This document shows positions 32,602-46,203 of a DNA stretch of 64,000 bases, piece by piece. Positions within the stretch are counted from its first letter, which is position 1; each line of letters starts with the position of its first letter. This DNA comes from Anagrus nilaparvatae (Eukaryota; Arthropoda; Insecta; Hymenoptera; Mymaridae), in NCBI GenBank assembly GCA_022575985.1, contig JAKSXM010000137.1:20106001-20170000 (forward strand), in the 5' to 3' direction. A model generated the notes under the pieces. The model was given only the letters and a program-made list of their open reading frames with translations. It did no database searches and was not told the origin of the DNA. A program made the translations under genes and the position numbers.

Positions 32602-34257
32602 TCAAAGTTTTGATAATTTTAATAATTCAAAATTATCCTTATAAAAATCATAAAATGAGGTTTCCCGATCAATAAATTTTAAATTGTCAGACACTTTAAC
32701 TTCTTTTGCAACTCGATTTGCATCAAGGAAAAAAATTGTTAATATTGTGTGAGACCTTTTAGAAATAATTCTATTAGCAAATTTAAAGAACTCATTTGAC
32801 ATTGATAAATGAAGAGTAATATCCAGATACTGCAAGTTTACAGAATTTTCAATGATTTTACATAAGAACTCTTCTTTTATTTCATAACAATCATAACAGC
32901 TGAGTGTTACCAAATTTGGCATGAGACTGAACCCTTCGCCTGTTATATGTAATCCAGTAAATAAAAAATGTTTTAACTTTGGTAATTTACATACTTCTCT
33001 AAGACCTTGATCTGTCACATTATGACAAGCCTCAACATTAATATGCACTAAATTTAACATAAGCTTACTGACAGCTGATAAAAACTTGTCTGTTACTAAT
33101 TGATTTTCCCTAAAATCTAAAATTTTCAAATTTTTTAACTGTAATATATAATTTAGACTGTCAATTGAATTATTCCAATATAATTTTTCCAAGTGAGATT
33201 GTTTTGAAATAGCTTTTAAGCATTGACTCATTGATGGAAAATCATAAGAGAAGTTGAATTTGATTGAGCATAAGTTTTTTAACCGTTTCAATATACCAAT
33301 TAAATAAGAGAATTCAATAAAATTGCATTGAAACAATTTTATATCCTTGATATACTCATCTTTCAAATTTAACAAACATTTTCCTGTGATGTTTGCATTT
33401 TTTAAACTTAGTTTCTGAAGCTTGGAGACAGCAAAAAGTTTAGCTAGTTCATGTTCATAGCTCTTCTTGTTTAAGTCTAAACTTAATTCTGTGATATTAA
33501 AACAAATACCTGAAATGAAACTCAAAAAAGTTTTACTTCCCATGGAATTATCCAAGTTTACACTCAATGTTTTCAAATTTTTTAAATTCTTAAAAAACGT
33601 TTCTGGTTTTTCAAAATTAATCTTTTTTTTTATTGTGATAGCACTAATGGAATTTTTTGGGCAGCTTTTCAAAAGATTATCACTTACAAAAATATTATTT
33701 AAATTTATAATCTGTAATTTTTTATTTTTTGAACATAAGGTAATTAGCATGTTTTCAAAATCCGAATTTAAAAAATTTGGGTCAATATTGTCTTCTCTGA
33801 TTTTTGCTAACTTTAACTGAGCTATATTATTACAAACATCTATTATATTCTTAATTTGAGAAATAAGTATTTTTATTGGTGCTTTTAGATTAATGCTTTC
33901 TACATTAGGACATTTTGCCAAGCAGTTGAGATCAAAATTTTCTCCGTTAGGTTCATTATCATCAATATCATAAAAATAAAATAATTCAATACTTTTAATA
34001 TAATTGCTGCATCTTGATAAAACTTTCTGAAGAATGTGATCATTACACTTGGTTAGTGTTTGTTCTGGACCAAAAATACATCTTCCCCAAGTTTTTATGG
34101 ATAAATCTAATTTTTTAAAATCACTCCAGGAATTTTTGGCTACATCTTCCCATTGCTTACAAACACGTTCTATTTTCACTCTCTCTGATACAGAGAGAAA
34201 AGAAAAAACATATGCAAGATTATCATATCCAAGTTCCTGGATATCTGGTTCCATCAT
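32602..34257 (-). CDS. F-box / leucine-rich repeat protein
   Basis: One uninterrupted frame of 551 aa, unusual here where most genes have many introns. Residues about 6-46 form an F-box (LGYDNLAYVFSFLSVSER and VKIERVCKQWEDVAKNSW), the part that binds Skp1 in SCF ubiquitin ligases. The rest is a series of degenerate leucine-rich repeats, clearest near the C-terminal half (LKNLKILDFRENQLVTDKF, VHINVEACHNVTDQGLREV, LVTLSCYDCYEIKEEF), of the cysteine-containing FBXL type. Substrate cannot be predicted. The single exon could mean a retrocopy or a lineage-specific F-box expansion. Start may be at 34257 or the next ATG at 34254. Confidence 0.85.
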   Translation of the reverse strand: MMEPDIQELGYDNLAYVFSFLSVSERVKIERVCKQWEDVAKNSWSDFKKLDLSIKTWGRCIFGPEQTLTKCNDHILQKVLSRCSNYIKSIELFYFYDIDDNEPNGENFDLNCLAKCPNVESINLKAPIKILISQIKNIIDVCNNIAQLKLAKIREDNIDPNFLNSDFENMLITLCSKNKKLQIINLNNIFVSDNLLKSCPKNSISAITIKKKINFEKPETFFKNLKNLKTLSVNLDNSMGSKTFLSFISGICFNITELSLDLNKKSYEHELAKLFAVSKLQKLSLKNANITGKCLLNLKDEYIKDIKLFQCNFIEFSYLIGILKRLKNLCSIKFNFSYDFPSMSQCLKAISKQSHLEKLYWNNSIDSLNYILQLKNLKILDFRENQLVTDKFLSAVSKLMLNLVHINVEACHNVTDQGLREVCKLPKLKHFLFTGLHITGEGFSLMPNLVTLSCYDCYEIKEEFLCKIIENSVNLQYLDITLHLSMSNEFFKFANRIISKRSHTILTIFFLDANRVAKEVKVSDNLKFIDRETSFYDFYKDNFELLKLSKL

Positions 34258-34997
34258 ATTCTTACTTTATAGGAACTAAAATGATTATTAGAATAATTTT
34301 GAATATAATAATTATATATATTTATATTAATCTTTCAGAGCTTAATTCACTTAATATAATATTAATAATTTTAATTACTTTGAAGGTTTTGGCTTTTGAT
34401 TTGAGTCCATCTGTTATAGAAATTTTTTAATATTTTCCGTACTGTCAAATAACAACAATAAAAATGAACAAATAAATAACATATGAACTTCATTAATTGA
34501 AGTTCAAATTTAAGGTTAAGTTTATAAACAAAAACAGGCCCACCGAAAACCAAAAACCGAAAAATCAAGCGGGAATTTCAAACTTTTTTTTTTTTTTTAA
34601 TATATTACTATCGAAATTAATGAATTGATTTTGAGCATTTTGTAACAAAAATTTATGTATTATATATATAAGTATACATATTTACAGCAGCGTGTTTCGG
34701 AAAATTTTAATAAACTTAAACATTAATTAATTCAAAATTAAACTTTTTATTTTATTATTTTTGTCGATATATTTTGTACTTGGTTAAATTTTTAATATTA
34801 AACCTAAATAATTTAACCGTAAATTAAATCCTTGCTTTTTAAATAATATAACCCAAAACGAAAATTTAGTTTGTAGGTATGTAAATTACCTGAAGCAAAT
34901 ATAAAATTTTGTTTTCCATTTGTTTAAAAAAACAATTATATCCTTTCATCCACAAACTTATATAATTTTTAGTACTTAAAAAAAAACTTAATTTTAA
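34258..34997. other. Intergenic region
   Basis: About 740 bp between two minus-strand genes, with the RFWD3 3' flank on the right; part of it (from about 34860) is duplicated at 30701. No gene is seen; small frames at 34212-34568 have no recognisable content. Confidence 0.5.
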
Positions 34998-37223
34998 TTA
35001 TAAGCTATTTACATATTGATCATTACAATTATAAAGATGAAGTTTTGATGATGTGAGAATTGCTAATTGAGTATCATTATTTTCAAAAGAACACATATCA
35101 ACAACAGATTCGTCAATCGGTATTCTTTGTAATTCTTTCCCTGTTGAAACACTCCATATTATGTTGCTTTTTAAGCTTTCGTTATAAACAACAATCATGG
35201 AATCGCTTTTAACATTCATATGACATGGTCTTCCTAAAAGTTTTTGTGATTCGCCAGAATTAAATGAATGTATTGCGTTAAAGTTAATTCTATCATTGAC
35301 TTTATCCATTGAACAAACTATTTGTCTCATATAATTATGATTAGTATTTGCACGACACGATATTAATATGTGATTATTTTTTTCATTATATTTTAATGCA
35401 GTAAATGGGCCTTCTATGTTTGCCTTATTACCAATATAATTACCATCTTTGTAGCAGTATGTGAAACAAGAATTCAGTTGGCATGATAATAAACGAATGC
35501 CAAAATTTGAATTTGCTGTGGGAGTTGAAGCTAATGAAGCAACAGGAGATCTGCAAAGGAAAAAAAAGCTAATTTATAAAAATTTTTACCAAATTAAATT
35601 AACTGGTTACCTATCTTCTTGACAAATAATTTTATTTACACTATTTTGTAAGTATCTAACATCATATTCTGAAATGTTTCCTTTTTGCCCACCAACAAAA
35701 AATGTAATATCATTAAAATTTGACCAACAACAGCTCCATAAGTTTGAATCTTCTTGATATTGATGTTTGATTTGATTTTCTCTAATGTCAGTTAAAATAA
35801 TTTGCTTGTCAAATGCTACGCTAAGAAGTACATTAGGATCCGTACGTTGAAAAGCCATATCTCTAATCACACCTCTATGAATATTATGTTTTGATGAAAT
35901 AGTCAACAAATCACAAAAAATTGTACTTATAAAGCTACCAGAGGAAATAGCTAATGATTTATGCCAAGTATTGTAGGCTATTGTTCGACAATCTTTATTT
36001 TTTGAAACATCAAATAATTTAGTTTTATTTAAAAATAAATTTTTTGATGTTACGTTTAATGTGTTGCTAAGCATATTAGACAAGTTAATTTTCTTTTCTA
36101 ATTCAGTTATACGATAATTCAAAGAATGTACTTGTTGTTCATATATTTTTTCTCTAGATTTATATTGCAAAAGTTCTGTTTCTGCCAAGTTTTTATCAGA
36201 AGTAGACTTTTTAAGCTGCTCTTTTAAACTTTCAACCTCAGTGGCATCAACACAAATTAATCTCTTAGCATATAAAATTCTTATATCTCTTTTTGAAGCT
36301 TTTGTATTACATTCTGGACATTTTCTAGCAACAGCACTTTGAGCTACATTTAACCATTGTGTTATACACGACAAACCAAATAAATGTCCACATTTTAAAC
36401 AACATAGTCTGTGCTCTCCAGCATTACTCCAATCATCTAGGCAAATGGGGCATTTTTGATCCTCATCATCAATGCTATCAATTTGTGCAGTGTTTTTTTG
36501 CGATTCGTCTAATTTTATTTTTTTTTTAGCTAAAAAATATTTCAAATAAAAGTACATAATTTAAAAAAAAAAAAAGAAACAATTTGTCTATTCTTACGTG
36601 GAACTTCATCTTGTTCATTGTTTTCATCATTATGAACTTGTGGTACCATTTGTTGATTATTTGGTTCAACAGGAACTTCTTGCTCTATTTGATAATTATT
36701 AAAAGGAATCCGTTGCACCACTCGTATATTATTAGGTTCATCATTAACATCTAACACTAGTTCCTCATTACTTGATTCTGATTGAGTGTCATCAGAATCG
36801 CTAGAAACAACTTGCACTTCATTATTTTGTGTCTCCATTTCACTATAATCATCCTCTTCGACATCTGAACTTTGTTGAGTGTCGCGATCTAATTGATCAT
36901 AATAATCATCATCTTCATCGTAATAATCATCATCGTCATCATCAATAAATTCATTTTCATCATCTATGACAACAAAATAATCATTACTATCACTGTCACT
37001 ATGATAATTTGTGTTATTTGCCTCTAATCGGCTATAAATCTGGTTTAAATAATTATTACCTTCGCTGTTATAGTCACTAGATTCTGAAAAATAAATATTA
37101 AACTGTATATGTTATTAAAAAAACTTTGAAACATAATAATAAATTTTGTTTGCATTTTTTATTTTCATCCAAAATTAATTATTTGGATAAATTAGACTTA
37201 CCATCTTGGGTGGTATCATCCAT
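34998..37223 (-). CDS. RFWD3: E3 ubiquitin ligase RFWD3
   Basis: Exons 37223-37202, 37083-36598, 36529-35611 and 35550-34998 join in phase into 659 aa (human about 774). The N-terminal 165 or so residues are very acidic and disordered (runs of Asp, Ser and Tyr). A RING finger lies at about 196-243 (CPICLDDW, CCLKCGHLFG with the zinc-binding Cys and His, KCPECN), directly followed by a coiled coil (about 250-325). The remainder is a WD40-type propeller (RDMAFQRTDPNVLLSVAFD, SCCWSNFNDITFFVGGQKG). RFWD3 ubiquitinates RPA and RAD51 at stalled forks and crosslinks, aiding homologous recombination. It is transcribed divergently from TMEM131; the start codons are about 0.9 kb apart. Confidence 0.93.
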
Positions 37224-38106
37224 TTTTTTCAGAAAAAATATTTAATAAACGATTTATTTACAAAGAATTTTGATTTTTTTTTTAAACATAGTAAAATACA
37301 AAACAATAAATAAGTATTAAGTTTATATGTATTATTAAATGTACGTTTTTGTTGTTTGTTTATTTTTCATACGTAAGTTCTTAGATTTCTTAGTTCTTAA
37401 CCTTTTTAATTTTTAATAATTTTTATTTTTGTATATTATTTAACAAAACTCCAATTTTAATATTCATTTTATGAAAAAACTTTTCAATTTAAATAATTTT
37501 CTTTTAAAATTTATAATTATAATGAGAAAAATGGAAAAATTGTTAAACATTTTTCATCATAAACACTTGATGCACGGTAGTGACACCAAGAACTATTAAA
37601 CTATATGTATTATAGTTTCTACATTCTCTGCATGTGATATTGAATTTTCTGTAATAAATTTTCTCAGTTTTTTAACTTTTCGTTCTGCTTATTGATATAA
37701 GTTTGAGCTAGGGGTTTTTCAGTATATCATCGATCAGGTATAAGCTGATGGCGCACTAAGCAAAGCCAAAGCACCTGATTTTTGATAAAAACAGTAGCAC
37801 ACTGGCACGCACACAATCAATATTACCTATGTGTATTTTCTAATTGCAAAATTTTTGTAAAAGAATCGCAGTGCAAATAGACAAGTAAGAGGGGTTATAG
37901 AGTATAGTTTTACATTGGAACTTGATGAGAAACAGAAAGAATGAAAATAGAACAGCATAGAATATTATAAATTAAAGTGCATGATAAATAAGATTCAGAT
38001 TATGGAATTAAAACAAAAAATGAATTCTGCTCTTGAAAATGGAGTTAAACATTGATAGCAAGGCATTGGAAGCCAAATAATGGAATTGTATTGCCGGGCA
38101 AATAAT
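37224..38106. promoter_or_regulatory. Divergent intergenic region, RFWD3/TMEM131
   Basis: About 880 bp between two start codons that point away from each other, so it should hold both promoters and 5' untranslated regions. No specific core promoter motif stands out. Confidence 0.45.
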
Positions 38107-41100
38107 ATGATCGAATCTAGAGTATACCGCTGCCTTTTTTTATTCACAATTTTGGCCACGATCAAGCAAATTCATCCGTCTTTACATGGTCATAATAATG
38201 GTAAGATTAACCCCCAAAAAAATTATAAGATTTAGTCAATACATATCATTTTTAATTAAACATTTTCCCATCCTTCATTATCATGTTAATGCTCTAATTT
38301 TTATGATAAACATTAATTTTAATTATTATCAATTAGTTACTATATGATTTAACAATCATAAAAAAACACGTCAATTTTGACTCTTGTAACGAGTAAAAAA
38401 ATAATATTTACGCGTGCTTGGAAACCTTGACACCCAGTAATACTGTAAATGTCAATTTTAATGATTTTTTGTTATGTTTTTACTGTATATGTATTGTTTT
38501 TATCTAAAATTTTCATCTAATATGTATAATATAGAAGGTCAACAATGCGAATTACCGCGATATTATTGACAGGTGTGATGGGGACAAATTATTTGTTTAT
38601 TTTTATAAACTTACACGTTTTAATTTTATATTGCTCACTGGATTAATTTCATTGGCTAAAATTTTATATTTAGTTTTTTTAAATGATCATTAAAATTATT
38701 GATGGCATGATTAGTCAATTTTTTTTTCATACTTATTTTTTAAGTCATAATTTATTTTATCATTGAAATTTTATTATTAAAAATTGCATTTATGTATACG
38801 ATCATTTTATTAATTTCAGCATTTGTACAAGATGGAAACGGTGATGTGCAGTATCTTTTGGATAGTTTGCCTATTTCGATGCAGAAGGTTAATTTTTTAT
38901 TTTAAAATATAAAATTAAAAATTAATTTATTGATTAATTTATTTTTTTTTTTCTCTAGGGCTTTCCAAATTCAATTCATGGGTCATCTGGGTAAGTCAAC
39001 AAAATTTAGTGGGAACACTATTTAATGGAAAAAGTAATTAAAAAACAATGTAACTTTTGGAATCAAACATATTTTTGATTCTTTTTTATTTTTGCCGAGA
39101 AATATTTAAAATAAGTTACATTTGTTTTTAAATTTTTCAGATAATTTTGAATTAGAGTGTTTTATTTAAAAAATTTTTATTATTATTTTAAAGGGATACT
39201 GGTTTAGAAGATGGTTTACAAAATTCATTTTCTCATATTGAGTTTAAGCCAAATATTTTGGATTTTAAAGAAAGGTAAAATTTAAGATGCTAGCTTAAAA
39301 TTCTTCTCATTAATAATAGAAAAACCTTCATTTAAATATTAAATTTGATTAAATACTTATTCAACTTAAATTTTAGGCAGCTTGGTGTACCTCATCAAGA
39401 AACAGTAACATTATTTAACAGAGATGGAAATCGTACAATTCATTTATCTTCAATTTCAGGGAACACACAACATTTTCATTCATCTTTTTTTCAAGATAAA
39501 GTAAAATAATTTTTATAAAATTATGTTGCTACCAATTAATTTTACTTTATTTAATAAATTATTTTTTAAATATAAAGGTTATTCCTCCTCTTGGAAACAC
39601 AACATTTAACGTTGTATTTTTAGGAAGAGAAGAAGGCGAAATTGACAGTTATCTTTTTATTCACACTTCCGATGGAACATTAAAATATCAAGTTAAAATT
39701 TTTCTTATTCTACTTTAATATTTTTTTATTTTAACAATATATTTTTCAGAATGACAGTTTTATTATAAATTTTAGGTAAAAGGTATAAGTGTAAGCAGCC
39801 CATATCGTTTAAGACCTGTTGTAGGAGTTAAATTACCAATAAATGCATCATTTACACCTTTGATATATATGCATAATCCTCACCCTGAAGTAATGCAGGT
39901 ATTAGAAAAATTAGCTTACGCCTTGTTTGATGGTAAATATTGCAGATGATAAATATTAAATTTTTTTTACTTCCAGATAGTAGAAGTATATAGCAGTGGA
40001 AGAGAATTTCATTTGGAATTGCCTTCGGGTGAGGTAGAAGGACCTCGCGAACTTTGGGAAATTCCTCCTTACCAAACAAAGCCTGTTATAAGACTGCAAT
40101 TTAACGCTTATAGTGAGAAAAATCACACAGCTTATATAAGGTTCGTAAAGATTCATGCAACTTTTGCAGATTTTACTAATTTATATTAATTTAATTTTTT
40201 TTATAGATTTAGGGTAAATAATAGCGCTGAAATATTGATTGTTGCTGTAGAAATTGAAGTTATTAGTGGAGCTGGTCTTCATTGGGGTGGTAGTTCTGGA
40301 ATAAATTTTGGCATGGGTGGATCCCTTGATCCACCAGTGCCATATCATATTGTTTTAAAAAATTCTGCAAAAAAACCTATTAAAATTCAAGTAAAAATAC
40401 TTATAAAAAACAAAAAAATTAAAATTTTTAGCTTTTTGTTTTAATAATCTGAAAATTTTACATTTTAGAATATTATAAGCACGCCAAGTTCAAAAGCTTT
40501 GAAAATTAATTTTGAACCAGTTGTAATTCCTGGAGACACAGAAATTCCAGTTACTGTTGGAACTTTGGTATATGATTGTAAGTGAAATAAGTGTTTGAAT
40601 TGCATTTCGTATAATAAACATTTACTCTAGCTTCAATTCTATTTTTTTTAATATAGGGAAAGCTGGCTTAGATTTGAAGCATTTTAAGGGTAAACTATTA
40701 ATAAAAGGTGTTGGACCAAGTGGTTCTAGTCAAAAACTTACAATACCATGGATAGCGCAAGTTTTTCAAGGAGGCCTTGAATTTAATTCTTCTGCTGCTC
40801 ATTACTGTTCGCCACATTTTTTACAACCTCGAAATTTTACTATTATTAATAAATTTAAGTTACCTTTGGCAATTACCAACGTTTCTTTAGCTTCAGAAGC
40901 TGCATCTCTTTTTACAGTAAATATTTATAGAATTAAATTTTAAGAATTCTTAATTTAAAAAAATTATTAACTCTATTTTATTTTATTTCCAGATAAGTAA
41001 TTTTGTTCCTAAGATCTTACAACCAGGTTTGAGAGACGATATTTTTACGCTTTCGCTTGTTAAAAGATATGAAAATTTACAACTGGACTCATCTCTTTTT

Positions 41101-44100
41101 ATATATTCTAACATCTCTTTGACTCGCGTTCCATTATTAAGTTATAATGGAAAATTAAGAAGGATAATACCTGGTGAAAGAGAAAGTGATAAAGGAACTA
41201 TGAATTTTGGTACTGTAAGCAGTGGAACAGAAAATGAAGGTATATTTGCATTAGAAAATAACAATCCTGTTAGTATTGAATTGCATGGATGGGGAGTTAA
41301 CATGCCTGGAGCTGTACTTGAATTGATGGGTTGTCAGAATGGGCCAACAGAAATGTTTATCAAAGGCATTAAAAATATAACAGCTTGCAGTTTAACAGGA
41401 AATGTAAGTAAAAAAATTGTAATAAAAAAATTTATAATTACAACCATAATATTATTCCAGCAAAACATTAAACCAGGATTTTTAGCGGTTTTTAAAATCA
41501 AAGTGAAGTCTCCATATGTTGAAGAAGATACAATTATTGGTGATGTATTTGTTAAAACTACTTACGAAAGATTAGCCATTCCAGTTTACATGAGGGTAGC
41601 TCATGGAAAATTATCAATAAACAAGCTTGAGTTTACAGAATGTTTTCCAGTAAGTTATATTCAAATCATCTAGTTTTCCATAAAAATATGTAAATGAATC
41701 ATTTGATTTAGGGTTGCATTTGTTTGCAACAAATCAATGTGCACTCAACGTTTTCGAAGACAATGCAAGTCACTTGGGTCGCTCCGCTTTATAAAGAAGA
41801 AAGAGTAAAATATATTCCTTTAGAAGATACTCAATATCCTATTATTTCTTATGGAGACAATTATATTGGTTCAATTATGTTAGATCCTTCAATTTCATGC
41901 AAACAAAATTGTCATCTTGGATTACCTTTAGATACTAATGGTAAACTTTTTAAACCATTTAAAAAATTTTTTAAAGATAAAATAATTTCTAAATCTATTT
42001 GTTTTTAGTAGGTGCTCAATGGTTGAATACTTGTAGTTTACCATCTCATACGAGAGATACAGATTTAAATTTATTAGATACAAGATATAATCGTTATTTA
42101 AATTTAACAAGTAATGGTTCTTGGGATAATATCACTATGCAATTGGATAGTACTCAAGTGCGAGGGCACAAATTTTCTGTAAATATAAAACCTCATTGGC
42201 CAAGTTTAATAGAAAGATTTAGTGATGCAAATAATTCAAGTTTGACAATTTTCCCGTTAACACAAGTTGGTAATACAACTTATAAAACCATAACATTTTT
42301 CAATCCAACAGAGTTTCCCCTTGTGATTCATCTAGTTATGGATTCAAATTATCCACAAGGATCTAGGTTGTTTCAATCTTTACCCAATAAGTAAGATTTT
42401 AGTTTTTATTTTTTTATTCAAAAGCTTATTTTAATCATTGATATTTTATTTTATAGATTCAAGCCTATATGCTCAGAATGTTCAAGCAGTTTACCTGGAG
42501 AATTTAAGGTCAGTGATTTGGAAGATGAAAAGACGCTTTTTGAAAAAAAATATAGCGTTGCATGTGCTTCTCAGACATTACCTTTTATTCTGGAACCAAA
42601 AAAAACAAAAGATGTTAGACTTGAATATACACCTTTAATAGCAGCAAAATCTTCTGCTCTTTTATTCATAAGGTAACTCTGGCAGATTTAATTAAAAACT
42701 GTTTATAATTTTTATTTTAAATACTATTTATATTTTAGAAATAATATGACTATTTTGGAAGTTCTGCACTTTGAAGGTCGAGGTGCTTTTGCTGAATTTA
42801 AATTTGGTAATAGAAAACCAGGTTCTTCAAATCCTTTATTATTTGAGCTGGTCGAAAAGCATTTGAAAGATTGTGAAAGTAAATAAATTTTAATATTTTT
42901 ATACATTGAAAATTAACAGTAAATAAATAATAAATTATCATTTTAGATGAATCAGAATTCAAAAGAAATTCGGTACCTAATATTACAGTGAAAAGATCAT
43001 TCACAGCTAAAAATACTGGTGAATTACCAATAAATATTTATGGTTTTTATATAAACGGTTTAAGTTGTGAGGGTTATGGATATAAAATTTTAAATTGCTC
43101 ACCGTTTGTTTTGCATCCAAATGATAGTAGGAAAATTGAAATAGGATTTACCCCAGATTTTACTTTATCTAGAATTGAGCGTCATTTATTTATTTCTACT
43201 AGTTTGGGAAACGCAATAAATTCAGATACAGAAAATGATGAAATTGAAGGATTGGTAAAATTAATTTTGCTTACAACTATTCCTCCTCACACACTAGAAG
43301 CTTGTGGAAAAATTTTGACTCGGCCAACTTGGGAAACTGCGCTTCAGTGGACTGCGATAAGTTTAACTTTTATTTTATTGATTTGCGTTTTAGCTGCAGC
43401 TTTTCTTGAAGCAGATCGAATTTTACGAGGAGCTCTAGTTAATTTATCACGTGGAAATCCTACTCAACCTCCGCTTGATCTAAGGTTGTTATCACATTCA
43501 AACAATCATGAAAAAGAAAAGCAGGATAAAATTAAAGCAAACAATAAAATACAAGATTCATCGCCGGATTGGTTCCTAATGAATGTCAAAAGAAATAAAG
43601 AAAAAGACTCTCATAAGGGTATTAAAATACCCGATTGGTCAGTCGAAGAAGAACGTAGATTTAAAATAGATACTAATTCCAAAGATATTTGTTCGTTAAA
43701 ACGTTGTAGAGATTCATTATCTTATGATAACAGTAATAACATGGCTGTGATTAATAATGCAAAAAAACGAAATAATAAGCGTAATAATGCACTTGAAACA
43801 TCAGAGTCGACTTTAGAATTATCTGATAAAAGAAATTCGTCGACAAAATCAAGTCCTACAAGTAACAAAAAAAATAAGTCAATTAAAGATGAGTCAAAAC
43901 AACTCATTGATAATGAAATAGAAAATAAAAAGAAACATTTTAATTATAACAACAGTAATACCAATTCTGTTAATTGTAAAAGACATGATTCAAATACTAG
44001 TCAAAAAAATGTGCATTGTTCTGAAGAAGAAAGTTGTTCTACTACTTCATCAAGTTCAACTTTGGATGAAAATGCTTATAAAGTAAATAATTTTCTCATT

Positions 44101-45703
44101 TATGTTGATAACTTAATTTTTAATTTTTAATATTTTTTTTAATTTTCTATAGGAATATGATAATAATTGTGAGAAACAAGATAAATCTCAAAAGAAAGTT
44201 ATAACTAAAAAAAATAAATTGCAAAATGCAGCAGGAGTGCCATTGATTGATTATAAGGAAAATTACGAAGGAGATTCTGATGATGATTATTATGATAAAG
44301 AAAGAAATGATTGTCAAAATGAATGGAAAACAAATTTAACTAGATCAGGAATAAAACAACATATACCACGTAATAATACTGATTTTTCATGTAAATTAAG
44401 TCGTCAAAAACCAAATTCTATTAAAAAAGATAAGGTATTATTACAAAGGCGCAAAATTACAGATGTCAAAGCACAATTAAAATGTAAGTTAGATATTGAT
44501 AAAAATAGTATAAACTAATATAATAATATATATAAATTTTTTTTTTGTAAATAAACAAGATTAATTTTTCTGTTAAAAAATGCATAATAATTGTTGAAAG
44601 AAATAAATAATTAATGATTTTGTAGTGCCAAATGGAAATCCAGTTGTACAAATTCAAGAAACAAAGCTTTCTCCTCCATTATTACCTCCAGTTGCAGCTC
44701 CACCACCAGCTGTATGTTGGGGAGAAAATCGAGCAAAATTTAGTGATGTTGTGGCAGGAAATCAAGATGTTTTTTCACCCTTTTCTAATTACAATAATAA
44801 TAAAACTCGTAACATGAATCATCATGGAATAAAGTTACCTTTCAATTTAGATGGTCCAGATAATAGAATAAAAAATGAGACCATGCATTATTTAAATCCA
44901 TTTAATGACAAATCTGCCTTGAATTACACCTCTCCGAGTTATGTGAATGATGTTCCGTTAGGAGTACCAAAAAATAACGATAGTTATTTTATAAATAGCT
45001 ATAAAGAACCAAAGGTAAAAATCCATTCTATTTTTTATTCATTTCAAATAATTCATAACGGCATTTTTTAGTACCGTGATCCAAATTTGTCTTTATATCG
45101 ACAAGTTCCTGATGCTCAAGTATCCCGAATAGGCTTAGATAATATAGGAAAGGTACCTCAAAGTCGACCATGGCATGAAAATGATCCTTTATTGAATTTA
45201 CCAGATTCCTATTACCAAATGAATCAAATTAGACCTATCGAAAAAGTTCCTAATCCATCGAATATACAAAAAGGTAAGTTATTTGTAGGTCTTATATATA
45301 ACCTCGTACATAACAATAAAAAAGTTGTTAATTATAATTTTTCAAAAGATAATTGGATTACGGTTGATAAACATTGGGAACCATTGTACTCAAGAGGAGC
45401 TGTTGGAGAAGAAAGAAGTGGAGTATGGGGAATCAATACTGGTGGTGTGTGGGCTGCAGCTCCTTGGGGAGCTCCAACGGTACCGCCTTTGCAGTCTACA
45501 TGTCATTTACAGCCTACAAAACCTACGAATCCGGTATTATTAATTTTTAAATATTATTTTACCCAATTCTATTGTTGTTTTATATGTCAGTAATTAAAAA
45601 ATTTATGTTTCAGGAGCAGTCAAGCTTTGACCCTTTTAGATCTCTTAGTACAATATGGACACCGTCATCATCGGATACTTTGACAACAAAACAGAAAAAA
45701 TAA
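38107..45703 (+). CDS. TMEM131: Transmembrane protein 131 (TMEM131)
   Basis: Twenty-three exons join in phase into 1749 aa (human about 1880): 38107-38200, 38820-38887, 38959-38990, 39194-39274, 39377-39500, 39578-39691, 39776-39898, 39977-40140, 40207-40390, 40469-40577, 40657-40916, 40993-41403, 41461-41649, 41712-41940, 42012-42390, 42457-42672, 42739-42878, 42947-44082, 44153-44483, 44626-45014, 45072-45273, 45349-45533 and 45614-45703. A signal peptide ([12 protein letters not shown]) leads a long lumenal region with PapD-like segments ([39 protein letters not shown]). One membrane helix lies near residue 1107-1127 ([20 protein letters not shown]). The cytosolic tail ends in the conserved [15 protein letters not shown]. 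The family promotes collagen chain assembly and ER-to-Golgi export, the tail contacting TRAPP. Confidence 0.93.
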
Positions 45704-46203
45704 TTCGTTTTTATTATCGTAAAATCTTCGTATTTTGTGATAATACAATGTAAGAACTTTTTTCATGATAATTTTACAAATAAATTTTTAAAAAAATATA
45801 CTTAATAAATGAGTGACGCACGAAATGTTTGTGATAAAAATGTTATATATCTTAATAAAATATAACTTGTGGTTTTTACATTTTTTAATTGATAATTTTC
45901 TTGTAATAAACAATTAAATTTTTACTTATTTAAATTAAATAATGATTGTGCAAATTCTTTTTGTAAAAAAATTTCTGTTAACGAATGAAAATTTTAATAT
46001 CCAATGATTTATATTGTTTTTCAGATGTGATATAAAAAAACTTTAATTAAAAGTATAAATGATTGTCTGAATATTTTTGCCCTCCCTTTATCTCTCTCTT
46101 TTTCTCTAATCTTTAAAAAATACACATTTTGAAGCAGTTTTTTAAAATTTTTATTTTATAAAAATATTTTCAACACTTCATTAACAAGTAAATAATTTTA
46201 TTT
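45704..46203. other. Convergent spacer, TMEM131/CFAP97-like
   Basis: 500 bp between converging stop codons, containing AT-rich 3' untranslated sequence with several AATAAA-type hexamers. No further gene is seen. Confidence 0.5.

Noticed and set aside
34371..34568. Minus-strand frame upstream of the F-box gene
   Set aside because: Considered as an upstream exon of the F-box gene, but no in-phase splice to 34257 and no similarity.
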